NCBI GenBank assembly: GCA_025345505.1 | Contig: JANVCC010000167.1 | Span: 1,286,641-1,350,640, forward strand | Direction of reading: 5' to 3' | Length of the DNA: 64,000 nt | Origin: Todiramphus chloris collaris | Taxonomy: Eukaryota; Chordata; Aves; Coraciiformes; Alcedinidae | Shown here: piece by piece, positions 1 through 12,300 of the stretch | Layout of the letters: each line of letters begins with the position of its first letter | Position numbering within the stretch: position 1 is the first letter of the stretch | Program-made: the position numbers and the translations under genes | Notes under the pieces: generated by a model | The model's input: only the letters and a program-made list of their open reading frames with translations | What the model was told of the DNA's origin: nothing | Databases searched by the model: none

Positions 1-236
1 ACTAAACCCTGTCCTAAAGTGCCAGGTCTACACATTTTCTGGCCCCCTCCAAGGGTGGTGACTCCACCCTCTCCCTGGGCAGCCTGTTCCACACCTTCAG
101 ATTTTTTTCCTCACGTCCAACCTAAACCTCCCCTGGAGCAACTTCAGCCCATCTCCTCTTGTCCCATCACCAGTTACCTGGGAGAAAAGACCAACGCCCA
201 CCTCACTCCAACCTCCCTTCAGGTGGTTGTGGAGAG
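1..236 (-). repeat. CR1 LINE fragment, truncated by window start
   Basis: Reading the minus strand gives the end of the CR1 open frame and 3' UTR, very similar to the copies at 1320-1560 and 13180-13400. It lies downstream of the HPSE gene. Confidence 0.85.
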
Positions 237-1010
237 ATATTGTGTCCCCTCAAAATATTGCACTGAGAGTGGCATGGGTCACACACTTTCAAGAAAAGCA
301 GATGGAAACAAACACGTGGGAGACCACAGGGGGGGAAAAGCCACCACCAAGATGGTTTTCTGCCCCAAACAGTTTGTTTTCCCAGCGCGAGGGATGTCAC
401 CCTGGCCAGGCAGGCTTGTCCCTGGGATGCTCTAAGGCCTCTTGATGTCCCTCTGATGGTTGAGGGGTGGGTGATTTGCTAAGTCTCTTAACTCTCCTGT
501 TTCCTTGAGGACAGAAGAGACCCGAGTGAGTAAAAAGCAGAACTTCACCTGCAGATAGGTTCAGGGAAGTCCTTTACACCTGAGGTAAAGGTTGAAGAGC
601 CTCAAGGCATCACCGTGCAGCCCACTGACCACAGAGGGTTTGCTGGGATGCTGGTGGGCTCCTCTCCTTTCCTTCCAGGGATCAAGTGTGAGGGCATCCT
701 GTGTCAAAAACTCACCTCTGGAAAACACGTGGCCACAGCTCCATCTTGTGACCAAACTTGGGAAAAACCATGCGCTGCTGCTCCAAATCCCACAGGGGAC
801 CTGGTTTCTCGGCAAGGTGTTTTCCCCTACAACCCCCCCGCCCCGACCTCAGTTTGCTTTGTGTTGTCCTCCCTTTCCACCCTGAGATACCCTCAGCAAC
901 CACAAGCCGCCCTCAGGCTTCTCCAGGTGGAAAAAAAACCCCAAAAATCACAGCTTTAGAGCTAAAATAACCCCCCTGCTCATCCTTTCTGAAGGTACTT
1001 TTGAAGGAAC
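237..1010. other. Intergenic DNA, nothing recognised
   Basis: This stretch lies between CR1 copies in the HPSE 3' flank. Short open frames occur on both strands but none shows a protein family signature or splice-linked continuation. Confidence 0.5.
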
Positions 1011-1070
1011 TGGGTGGGGTTGGATTAGATGATCTTTCAAGGTCCCTTCCAACCACTAACATTCTGTGAA
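1011..1070 (+). repeat. CR1 3' tail fragment
   Basis: The signature GATGATCTTTCAAGGTCCCT followed by CCAACC and ATTCTGTG is the CR1 3' end, here heavily 5'-truncated. Confidence 0.8.
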
Positions 1071-1237
1071 GTGCTGTAAGAGCTGTGCTTGCAGAAAGGA
1101 GAGGGAGGGAGAGAGGTGATGGCAGTGCCTGGCTGGCAGAGCCCCAGGGGCAGTGTGAGGAGCCGATGCAGCTTGGTGCGTGATGTGGAGAAGGGGCCCG
1201 TGCTCAAGCAGTGACCCAGGCTGGAAGAAGAGCAAAA

Positions 1238-3128
1238 CCATGGAATCATCGTTTTGGTTGGAAGAGACCTTCAAGATCATCAAGTCCAACCATCTACTAA
1301 ATATTGTCAGGACTACTAAACCATCTCCTGAAGTGCCACATCTGGGTGTTTGCTGAACCCCTCCAGGGATGGGGACTCCAGCCTCTCCCTGGGCACCCTG
1401 TTCCAAGGCCTCACCACTCTCTCAGCAAAGACATTTTTCCGGATATCCAACCTAAACCTCCCCTGGAGCAACTGCAGCCCATCTCCTCTTGTCCCATCAG
1501 CAGTTACCTGGGAGAAGAGACCAACACCCACCTCACTCCAACCTCCCTTCAGGTGGCTGTGGAGAGCAATAAGGTCTCCCCTCAGCCTCCTCTTCTCCAG
1601 ACTAAACCACCCCAGCTCCCTCAGCCTCTCCTCATCAGACATGTTCTCCAGACCCCTCACCAGCTTCATTGCCCTTCTCCGGACTCGCTCCAGCACCTCA
1701 ATGTGCTTCCTGTAGTGAGGGGCCCAGAATAGAACCCAGTACTCAAGGTGCAGCCTCACCAGTGCCCAGTACAGAGGGACAATCACTTCTCTACTCCTAC
1801 TGGCCACGCCATTCCTGATCCAGGCCAGGATGCCATTGGCCTCCTTGGCCACCTGGGCACATTGCTGGCTCATGTTCAGCCAGGTGTCCACCAGCACCCC
1901 AGGTCCTTTTCCACCAGGCACTTTCCAGACACTCCTCCCTCAGCCTGGAGAGTTGCCTGGGGCCATTGTGACCCAAGGCCAGGACCCGGCACTTGGCCTT
2001 GTTGAACCTCATAACCTCCATAATCTTTCCTGGCACCAAGATCAGACTGACAGGTCCATAGTTCCCCAGATGCTCTCCCTGACCCTTCTTTGTAGGTGTG
2101 TGTCACACTGGCCACCCTCCAGTCAGCTGGGACTCCCCCTGCTTACCCAGGACTGATGATAAATGCTGGAAAGTGGTTTGGGGAGCACTTCCACCAGCTC
2201 CCTTAGCACTTTTGGGTGGATCCCATCCAGCCCCATAGACTTGTGTGTGTGTCTAAGTGGTTTAGTAGGTCACTGACCCTTTCCTCTTCTTCTGGGGGCT
2301 TCATTCTTCTCCTCAGCTCTGTCTTCCAGCTCAGGGGGCTGGGCACTCAGAGGACAACCGCTCTTACTATTAACAACTGAGGCAAAGATAACATTCAGTA
2401 CCTGAGCCTTTTCCTCAGCCTGGGTCACCATTTCTCCCCCCACATCCAGTAGAGGATGGAGATTATCCTTAGTCCTCCTTTTTCCTGTTCATGCATTTAT
2501 AGAAACACTTTTTATTGTCTTTTATGGCAGTACCAGAGGAAGTTCTAGTTGGGCTTGGTCCTTTCTACTTTTCTCCCTGCATAGCCTGTCGGAATCTTTG
2601 TAGTCTTCCTGACTGGCCTGCCCCTCCTTCCATAGATCATGGACTCTCCTCCTCATCTTGAGTTCCAGCCAAAGCTCTCTGCTCAGCCTGGCCAACTTTG
2701 TTCCCTGAGGGCTCACTGGGACAGCTGCTCCTGTGCCTTAAAGATTTCCCTCTCAAGGAATGTCCAGCCTTCCTGGACTCCTTTGCCCTTCAGGATGGCC
2801 TCCCAAGGGACTCCTTCAAACAGTCTGCCCTCTGGAAGTCCAAGGTTGCAGTTCTGCTGACTCCCCTCCTTACAACCTTAAGAACTGAACACTACCATGC
2901 CATAATGTCTGTGGCCAAGATGGGCTCTAACCTTCACAGCACCCATGAGTCCTTGTCTGCCCCATTAACAAGTTCAGCAAGGAACCTCCCCTCTTTGTCT
3001 CACTCAACAATGGTGTCAGGACCTTCTCTTCCCCACACTCCTGGAACTTCCTAGGCTGTTTCCTCTGCTGTACTGGATTTGCAGCAGACATCTGATAAGT
3101 TGAAGTCCCCCATGAGAACAAAAACCTC
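1238..3128 (-). repeat. Long CR1 LINE with endonuclease and C-terminal ORF2 remnants; RT core deleted
   Basis: On the minus strand, from 3128 downward, translations show the CR1 endonuclease end (QRKQPRKFQECGEE, SLLNLL), then the linker (LARLSRELWLELKMRRRVHDLWKEG at 2716-2522), then VPADWRVASVTHTYK near 2130-2090. The frame then jumps directly from VPGKIMEV to MRFNKAKCRVLALGHN near 2018. About 250 residues holding the FADD/YADD catalytic core are therefore missing. The C-terminal part (1921-1316) is open for 201 codons and ends in the 3' UTR at about 1238. Frameshifts and stops elsewhere make it non-functional. Confidence 0.9.
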
Positions 3129-3144
3129 TGCCTGGATAATTGTA

Positions 3145-3198
3145 GATGATCTTTAAGGTCCCTTCCAACACAAAACCACTTGAAGATTCTCTGATTGG
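3145..3198 (+). repeat. CR1 3' tail fragment, opposite orientation
   Basis: GATGATCTTTAAGGTCCCTT and CCAAC mark a short plus-strand CR1 end abutting the 5' break of the minus-strand CR1. It lies about 140 bp past the HPSE stop codon, within its likely 3' UTR. Confidence 0.7.
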
Positions 3199-3340
3199 AT
3201 GTCTCCCCCAGCCCAGAGATGGTACCACATTTGCCACCCTTGCCAGAATTAAATCTGATGGCAGAAACGTGAATTTCTAGCATTAAAATTCCCTACTAGC
3301 CAAGTGCTTTACATTGATCCCCCATGTGCGTGTTAACCAT

Positions 3341-6300
3341 TTAAATGCAAGCAATAGCTTTGGCATTTTTGATGACGTAAAAGCCATAAGAGAAGGCAGG
3401 CAGGCCCAGCACACTGCCGGGAGCCAGGGGTTTTTCGATGAGCTCCGGCAGGGTTTTCTCATCCACCATCCGTAGCACGCGGCCGTTCAACTCAATGGAC
3501 CTGGAGAGGGACAGGGAGACCGTTTGGGCAGCTGTGCTCCGTTTGCCATTGAGCACAAACCACTCTGGACCTCAGCGTGAAGATAAACTCGGCCCAAAGC
3601 CAAAATAAACTTCCCTCGGAGGGTTTTATGAGCGCACAGGCAGAGCATCTGCTGAGCTCCCTCTGCAAGGGCTCTAAGCCCTTTAGGCTCAAGCCTAAAG
3701 GCTCAGAGCACAAGCCAGGTGTAAAGTACGTGCTGCTTACTCTTCTAGGGAGGTTAACAGCAGAAGAGGCTTTGAAAAGTAGAATTAAGTTGTTTTTAAC
3801 TCCTGCAAATAGGAAGAGATCTTCTGTGCTCGCAGAGCAGGGCCTTCCCACGCTGCTGCGATGAAAGAAACCAGGCCAAGCCCAAACACGTTGCCGTAGA
3901 TCAGGGCCCAGCACTTGGGAAACCAATACACCCGTGCTTGTGCAAAAGAAAAAGGACCTTGACAGCTGGTCCAGAGCCCCAGAGCCTGCTGGGGAGAAGC
4001 TTCCCAACTCACAACAAACAAACGTCCTCCTATTTTAGCAAACTTGCAGCAGCCTGATTTTAGGAGACTGGATTTGGCAGAAGCCAAATCTTTAAGCAGA
4101 AAATTCCCCCGATGACCGAACAGTAACTTCTTGCCCCCCACCCTCCTTGCAAACTGAACAAGGTGAGGTTTTAGAGGCTAATTCTACTCACAGCCCTTCA
4201 GAGACAAGAGGAATTACAGCCTTACCTGGAAAGTATATTCTCCTTGCCGTGAGGCAGGAGGAGATATTGATCCACCTGCTTGCTCAGCAAGTAACTGGGT
4301 AGCTGCAAACGTTGGGTAACGTTGTAGAGATTTAAGGCAAACAATGTCACATCCCCTTCTCTGTACTTTGGGCTGCAAGGCAAGAGAAGATAATGAAGAT
4401 CAGGAGAGAAAGAGGTTTCACAGAAATAACGCGCATCCAGATGGCTTTTGTTGGCCTGGGGGTGGCCGTGGGCTCAGTTTCTTGGATATTTCACCCATTT
4501 TGGAGGCTTACTGGAGGGCGTTGGTGCAGTGGAGGTAGACACGGAGCTTCCTCTCGTTGGCTCCTTCCAGGCTGACCTGCAGCACCTTGGTACCCACCAG
4601 CTTCTTATAGAGCAGTGAAAGCCAGTAGTCCTGGGAGGCACAAAAAGCACACCTAAGCACTTACGTGTCAAGCATTCCACATGTGCTTCATGTTATGTTC
4701 ATCTTCCTGGTTATTTTGTTTGTTTGGGTTCCCCCCCCCCATCATTTTTTGGCTCTGCACAGTTTTTTCACCATATCTATTTACATGCACAGCTAAAGAG
4801 AAAACCCCATGAATTTCTAACTGCCAGGCAAGACTAAAGCCTCTGACACCTCAGGATGATGCCCAAGAGCAGAGTGATACCCAGTGCAGGTTCATTTTTC
4901 CAAGTATGCTTTTTTTCTTGCATCTTGACCACTATGTTTCCTCTATGAAGCCTTTGACCGTACGAAAGAGAATGTGTGGTCTGTGCAGATGTGTTTTGGG
5001 ACTAGGGCAGGATGTGCTGCAGCTTGAGTCTTGACTTCACCTTGGTTTGGTTTTCACTCATGATATAATTTATGATAAAACCTCACAGCACTTAAGAGCT
5101 ACTCCCCACTCAGCTGAGGAATACTCCAACCAAAGCACTCTGTCCAAAAAAGCCACATTTGTCTGTATACAAATCAGAGCATCGTGTCCCAGAAATCAGT
5201 CTCTGTTGTGTTTAAGACTAGCTACATCCCTGTTGTTGCACTAAAGATCTGCCTACCTACCTAATCTACCAACCTACTTACCTATCTATCCATCTGCTTG
5301 CCTTGCCTACCTTCCTAGCTACCTCCCTTCCTTCCTAGCTACCTCCCTCCTTTCCTTCCGTCCTCCCTCCCTCCTTTCCTTACCCTTCTCTCCCTCCCTC
5401 ATCTACCTGTGGCATTCGGGTGGTGGTAGCAGAGGCAACACCTACCGGCAACGGCTCCAAGTCAGCATCCACCAGGTGGTAGGTCCCTGCCCCAAAGAAA
5501 ACCTGTCTCATCACCACATCAATCCCCTGCCTGGCCGAGAGCCCGAGTTTGTCCAACCACCTGCCAGAAAACAAAAATTAAAAAGGAGGCAAACAACACA
5601 CAGATGAAATTGGTGACCTTAGCTATAGACCACTGCCCCCCTCCAGTCAGCCTGGGAAGCGGAAAAGCAAGAATTTGGCATGACCCTGACTTCCCAAAAT
5701 TCACATAACTAATTTCAATTCAAGTCTTGCATCAATGACCTTAAAAACCAATTTGGGGTCACCTCTGGAGGTCTGAGTTGGTGGGAACAGTTGCTCCGCT
5801 CTCCTGTTTGCAGGTGGTGGAAACCAGGAACATCAGCAGATGCTCCTGAACTAGCCAAGGGACCCAAGGCTGAGAGAAACCACGATGCCAACAAGAAGGC
5901 TGCATTCTGTACCAGGCCTGGACTTGCTGACCCACGAGGCACTCCTGAAAAGATCATTGTGCCTTATAGGAGGGGAAAATAAACACTTTGCCACCATGTT
6001 TCTGGTTCATTTTCAAAGTGTGACCAACGCATTCCCGTAAAATTTTGTCTCCCTGAACCTACAGCCAGATCAAAGTGCTAAGAAAAAGCTGAATTATTTT
6101 ATTTCAGTAAACTAGAGTCCTTGAAAAAAATGATTTTCATGACTGAATTTCCCTTCAGTTAGTTATTTCACTGTGGTCAAAGGATGACATCGGCCAAGGA
6201 AACTCATCTCATGAAGGACAGAGTCAACATTGCAAATTCAAGGGCAGATTTCCCACAAGAACCTGGGTCTACCTCGAACCTCAGGCCACAGGGGAAGCAC

Positions 6301-9300
6301 CTGGAGAGTGGTGGGAGGGTTATGATCCTCAACCCACCCACCGTCTCCACTCCCTGGGAAGCCTGGAGGAGATGTTCCTCCCCCAGGCCATGGACCCAAG
6401 CCCCTTCAGATAATAAAAGATGTCACTGCCCCTCACCCATGACACGTTACTCACATAAAACCAGCAACGTAAGTGTTGGACAGCCTGGGAGCTCCCCCTC
6501 CATAGGCAGAGCTCGTCTCTCCTAACCAGACCTTCTTGTCTGGCACGGTCCCATCAACAATCTGGCCAACGTGGTGTAGGGAAGAAGAAAAAGAGACGCC
6601 AGTTGAGGTTGTTTGGCTACTGCAATAATGGGCAAGCAAAACTTTATGCCAAACTACATATGATGTCTGTATTTAAGGGGTAACACCAGCTGAGGTGGGA
6701 TGTCATGGAAACTTTGATCACAAGGAGTAGAAACAGATGGACTTCCCCCTCCCTCCAAAAAAATTATGTCCGTGCACAGAGAGCAAGGCAAACATCACTA
6801 AAACCAGGTCCTCTAAGTCTTCTCGTGCCATGTAGTAGTGTACTCTTAAGTTCTGCTGTTACTGGGATCTCAAAACACAAATCAATTGGTGGGGGTACCA
6901 TATGACCATAAATAACGCCCCCATGCAATGACTACACCGAGAAATGAGAACCGTGGAGGTTTGTGGTGTCTCTGGCACCATGCTTGTTTCATGGCCAACT
7001 CCTGGAGCTCATTGACTAGGAGTATTGTTAATTATTTCTTTTACTTCTAATGAGAGCAGCACCCAAGCTTTGAGGATCCCTCTTTATGGCTGGAGAGAAA
7101 TTGCACTTTAGTCCAGATTCTACGTGACCTGATCTAGGTGGTCCTGCTCTGGCAGGAGGGTTGGACTTGATCTTTCAAGGCCCTTTCCAACCCTTAACAT
7201 TCTGTGATTCTTTGCTAACCCCCCCAGGAAATGAACATGGGAACAATGGAACAGGAGCAAGGCACCTCCAGCACTTCTCGTACAGCTGTGGCAAAGGTAT
7301 CCAGCACTTTAGAGCTCAAGAAATCCTTCCTCGTTGCACTTCGTCCGTTCACATAGTAACTAGAAATTGAAAAAAAAAACCCAAACAAGCAACAAAGCAA
7401 ACTCGACAAAACCAAAAAACACAGAGAAAATTAAGGAAAAATACCATCACTGATAGGAAACACCACTGAAAGTGTTGGGTTGCATGATACTTTCACCCAC
7501 AGCACTGTTTTCTCTACAGCCACCTGAAGGGAGGCTGGAGTGAGGTGGGTGTTGGTCTCTTCTCCCAGGTAACTGGTGATGGGACAAGAGGAGATGGGCG
7601 GCAGTTGCTCCAGGGAAGGTTTAGGTTGGATATCAGGAAAAATATCTTTGCTGAGAGAGTGGTGAGGCCTTGGAACAGGGTGCCCAGGGAGGGTCTGGAG
7701 TCCCCATCCCTGGAGGGGTTCAGCAAACACCCAGATGTGGCACTTCAGGAGATGGTTCAGTGGCCCTGATCATATTGAGTAGAGGTTTGGACTTGATGAT
7801 CTTGAAGGTCATTTCCAACCTTCATGATTCTATGAGTCTCTTTTTCCATCCAGTTCTTTTGTTTGTGTTTTTTTGTTGCTTTCCACATGTGTACATAGGT
7901 TGTATTTAAGAGACTATCAGGTGTAATTACCTTCAGGGAGGGAGGACAGCACAGAAACTGCAAGCCACAGAGGTAGTAAGGTTTGAGGTTTGGTTGGTTT
8001 TTTGCATCTACTTATTTAGAATGAGGAAAAACATCACTGAATCAAGCTCTTCTCAGGAGTCTGACAAGTCTGTGATTACTTCTTTCACCGTATCAAGATT
8101 AAAAATATCAGATCCCATCTTCTGGCCAGCTATTGGAATATTTTGTCTACCTGGACAGGAACAGGACAGAGGGATCTCTATGGGAGGAAGGTTGCTCTCC
8201 ACCAGGAGAAGAGGAGCTTTTAAGTCTGGTTTGATCAAACAAAGGCCAGGAACTGGGGATTGCTGTAGGGTGGTTGGGTTTTTTTCATTTCATCACATTG
8301 TCACCCAGTCCTACCAGAAGCAGCTGAAGTCTTCCCGCTGTAAGAGAAAGCTAAAACCCGATAACCCTAAATTAGGAAAAAAAATGATGCATGCCCATTT
8401 AAAGCCAAGGGAGCCACGGGGCACAAGTGGCCAAGGAAAGGGAGGGGACATGTTTTGTGCCTTGCAAGCATCTCAAAATACATAGATAAGTCATATATAT
8501 GTATGCATATAGAAAGAGAATATAAGCACGTGCATCTTTTTGCACTCTTAGCTGGCTGCTACACATGACTGTGCTTCATCAGCTCTGGCAAGAAAGCCAC
8601 TTGCACCTGGAAATCACTTTCAAGCACGCAGAAGTTCACGGCAGGTGCCCCAAGGGTCAGCTTACCCCCTTGCCCACCTGAGCACCTTAAAACTGCACCT
8701 CTAAACCACGAGGCAAGAGAGAAAGGCTGGGACTGTGCTGTTTGCACTGTGGGTGGGATCTGAGAGCAAGTTATCCACACACAGATCAAACCAAAGGAAG
8801 CAGGAGAAGCTGCAACCATTTCTCCATGGAGAAGGGTCAGCCAGATCTGCAGGGCTTTTTTTTTTTTTTTATCAAATAGATATGAGGGGATGGGAGGAAA
8901 AAAAAAAAAGCAGCATGTAATGCATCAGCTTCCAGTGCATTTTGTACCAGGAGTTGTGTGCGGTTGACAGCAGGGTCATCGGTGACTCCCTGAGTTTGCT
9001 TTTAGGGAGTGAAGCTTTTGCTCAAGCAGATTCAGCTTTTCTAACGCCGAGGACAACAGCAATGCCAGGAGTGCTGACTGCAGCTCCAAGTCCAGCTCCC
9101 CATGGGTTGTTGAAAACCTGACGTTAAAACCCTTCTGCTCTGGCAGAAGTTCAGAGGTAGATAAGTCTGAGCTACCCTTTTTTTTCCCCTTTTTACCACA
9201 CCCCCTTCTTCCCATGAGCAAGAGCATTTTATTTGCAAGGGTTGGCAACTTGGAGCTGACAGAATCGGGACCGCTGCTCAGATCCTTGTGGTAGACCCTG

Positions 9301-12300
9301 AAACACAGCATGTGCCAAGAGGCTCAACCGCTGCAGAAACTCTCCTCCTGTGGTGGGAGGACCAAGGTCTAACTCCTCATGCTCTGCTGAGAAATAAAGC
9401 CACCAGGTCATCTTTTTCTCTGCATCCCACTGCTAATTCTCTAAGCGTAGATAAAACCATGGTCTCGCAGACACCACATTCCCGGCTGCTGTGCCTCCAT
9501 TGCAAACACCAGTCGCTATCTTTAGGTCGCTGCATCAAGTGGGCTCTCTGGAGACTTTCTGCACTCCTGTTCCTGCTCTCCCTCCATTCACCTCTTATTC
9601 CCAGCAGAAGAGTTGCATTTCACCCCCTCCCTCCTGTTCCCATGTCAGAATCAACAGCTTGGAGTTGTGGTCAGTGGAGCAGAGTCCAGCTGGAGGCCTG
9701 TGACTAGTGGTGTCCCCCAGGGGTCAGTGCTGGGGCCAGTGCTGTTCAATATATTCATCCATGATCTGGACCAAGGGATGGAGTGTGCCCTCAGCAAGTG
9801 TGCTGATGATACCAAACTGGGAGGAGTGGCTGACACTCCAGAAGGCTGTGCTGCCATCCAGCATGACCTGGACAGGCTGGAGAGCTGGGCAGGGAGAAAT
9901 CCAGTGCAATTTAACAAGAGCAAGTGTAAAGTGCTGCATCTGGGGAAGAACAACCCCATGGATCAGTATAGGCTGGGGGCTGAGCTGTTGGAGAGCAGCT
10001 CTGGGGAAAAAGATCTGTGGGTCCTGATGGACAAGAGGATGGACATGAGCCAACAACGCTCTCTCACGGCCAGGAAGGCCAATGGCATCCTGGGGTGCAT
10101 GAAGAAGAGTGTGGTCAGCAGGTCGAGGGAGGTTCTCCTCCCCCTCTACTCCACTCTGGTGAGGCCCCACCTGGAGTACTGTGTCCAGTTCTGGGCACCC
10201 CAGTTCAAGAAAGACAGAGAGCTACTCGAGAGAGTCCAGCACAGGGCCACCAAGATTATTAAGGGAGTGGAGCATCTCCCTTCTGAGGAGAGGCTGAGAG
10301 AGCTGGGGCTGTTAAGCCTGGAGAAGAGGAGGCTGAGGGGGGAACCTCATTAGTGTCTATAAATATGTTAGAGGCAAGTGTCAGGAGGATGGAGCCAGAC
10401 TCTTCTCAGTGTCATCCAATGTTAGGACAGGAGGCAATGGGAGTGAGTTGGAACACAAAAGGTTTAGGGTAAACACAAGGAAAAACTTTTTCACTGTGAG
10501 GGTGACAGAGCCTGGAACGGGCTGCCCAGGGAAGCTGTGGAGTCTCCTTCTCTGGAGATGTTCAAAGCCCACCTGGACACATTCCTGTGTGACTTGGTCT
10601 AGGTGATCCTGCTTTGACGGGGGGGTTAGACTAGATGATCTTTCGAGGTCCCTCCCAACCCTTAACATTCGGTGATTTTATGATTCTGTGACATGTAGCA
10701 AGCCGATGGCAGGCACGTGGTACTTACTGGTGCCATGTGACAGAGTCGATCACCTTCCCTCCCGATTTCAGGAAGCTGCAATCAGAAGGGATGCAGTGAG
10801 GAGCAGGAGGTCAGCAGGCGAGGGGTTGCGGCCACCCACCAGCCAGCTGCCCTCTCCTTTCCATCACCTATAACTGTGAACTGCTTCAAGGCCAGGCTCA
10901 CCAGGGCTTTTCAAGGGGGGTTGCGTGCAGCCTGGCTGCCTCAGTGGGTTGCTGGGAGGATGAAGGAGTGCTTGTGCAACGCAAGAAGATTTCGGGGGTG
11001 AAAAGCCCTCGTTAATGCAGCACCGGAGCCAGCGCTCACTTGGGAGGTGTGCAGGTCACTGAAGCAACTGAAGCTGGGGAGAGACTTTTTAGGCTGTGGG
11101 GCAGTGATAGGACTGGAGGGAATGGATTAAAACTAGAGATAGGTTGATGCAGGTTGGACATGAGGAAGAATTTCTTCCCCATAAGGGTGGTGAGACACTG
11201 GAACAGGTTGCCCAGGGAGGTGGAAGCCCCATCCTTGGAAGTGTTTAAGCCCAGTCTGGATGGGGCTGTGAGCAACCTGCTCTAGTGGGAGGTGTCCCTG
11301 CCCATGGCAGAGGGGTTGGAACTGGATGGTCTTTAAGGTCCCTTCCAACCCTGACAATTCTGATTCTATGATTCTACGTACTTAGTTTCTTAGCTTAGCT
11401 TCAGCTGGCTGAGTATTTAAGCCCTGAGCTCACACTTAAGATTTTACTCATCCCCAACTCAAGGGAGAAACATAAAATCCCATGTTTCTAATGTAAAGAA
11501 AACCACAGAATTACTTATAAAAAAAAATCTGGATGTATCCATTCCTCCATCCTTATTATTGATTTGGAACAGAAAATCCTTAAAATCCTACCCAGATGCT
11601 TCCTCACGCCCCACCCCACATCTGGGTGCAGATGAGCCACTGCTACAGACACCCACCCACCCTGGGGGGTGCTACTAGGACCCCACCTCCCCTACCTTCT
11701 CAGCAGTCTCTGCGTGTGCTTCCGGGGCTGCCCGACATCAGGACCGTAGAGCTTCGCACGCTGGTAGAGGGTGTAGTTGCTTAGAAGTTGTCGTAAGTGA
11801 ATAAAGTCTTGCCCCAGTTGAAAGCCGTCGATGTAGACGCCAGATTTCTTCCTGAAGCTATTGGGCTCTGGAGAAGATGTGCCCACATCAGCGCCCTGCT
11901 CTCGTTTTGGGGCACAAAATAGGGCAGCTTGTTCCATATGGGGAGCACCAACCCCCTGTGGCTTGATATGGGTAAGGGATGCGAAGGCAACGAGCGTGGA
12001 ACCGAAAGCTCAGGTGACTCACGGTGCCGCTCTCCGGCACTCCGTCCCAGCCCATCCCCATAGGTGACATCATTCACCTCACCTCAGAGCTTTGGTAGCA
12101 GCAGCAAATTCATCTCAATTTGCTCATCTACCGGGCGATCTGTGAAATCCTTCCTTGCAAGGTAAGACCTTCATGTTTCCCAAGAAAACATCACCTTGGC
12201 TTTAGGGGCCATCACCCAAAACATCCACCATTACCAGCCCGTGCCCGGTGGTGGTACCTTTCCAGGTGACCACCGGCCTGGCCCACAGGCAGACTTCACA

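Noticed and set aside
1304..1732. Plus-strand frames rich in Pro, Ser and Leu (also 13203-13793, 7431-7730 minus)
   Set aside because: These are antisense readings of CR1 ORF2 and recur wherever CR1 is inverted.
8856..8912. Poly-T/poly-A hairpin as a retrotransposon or processed-pseudogene mark
   Set aside because: No gene-like sequence precedes either run and no target duplication was seen.
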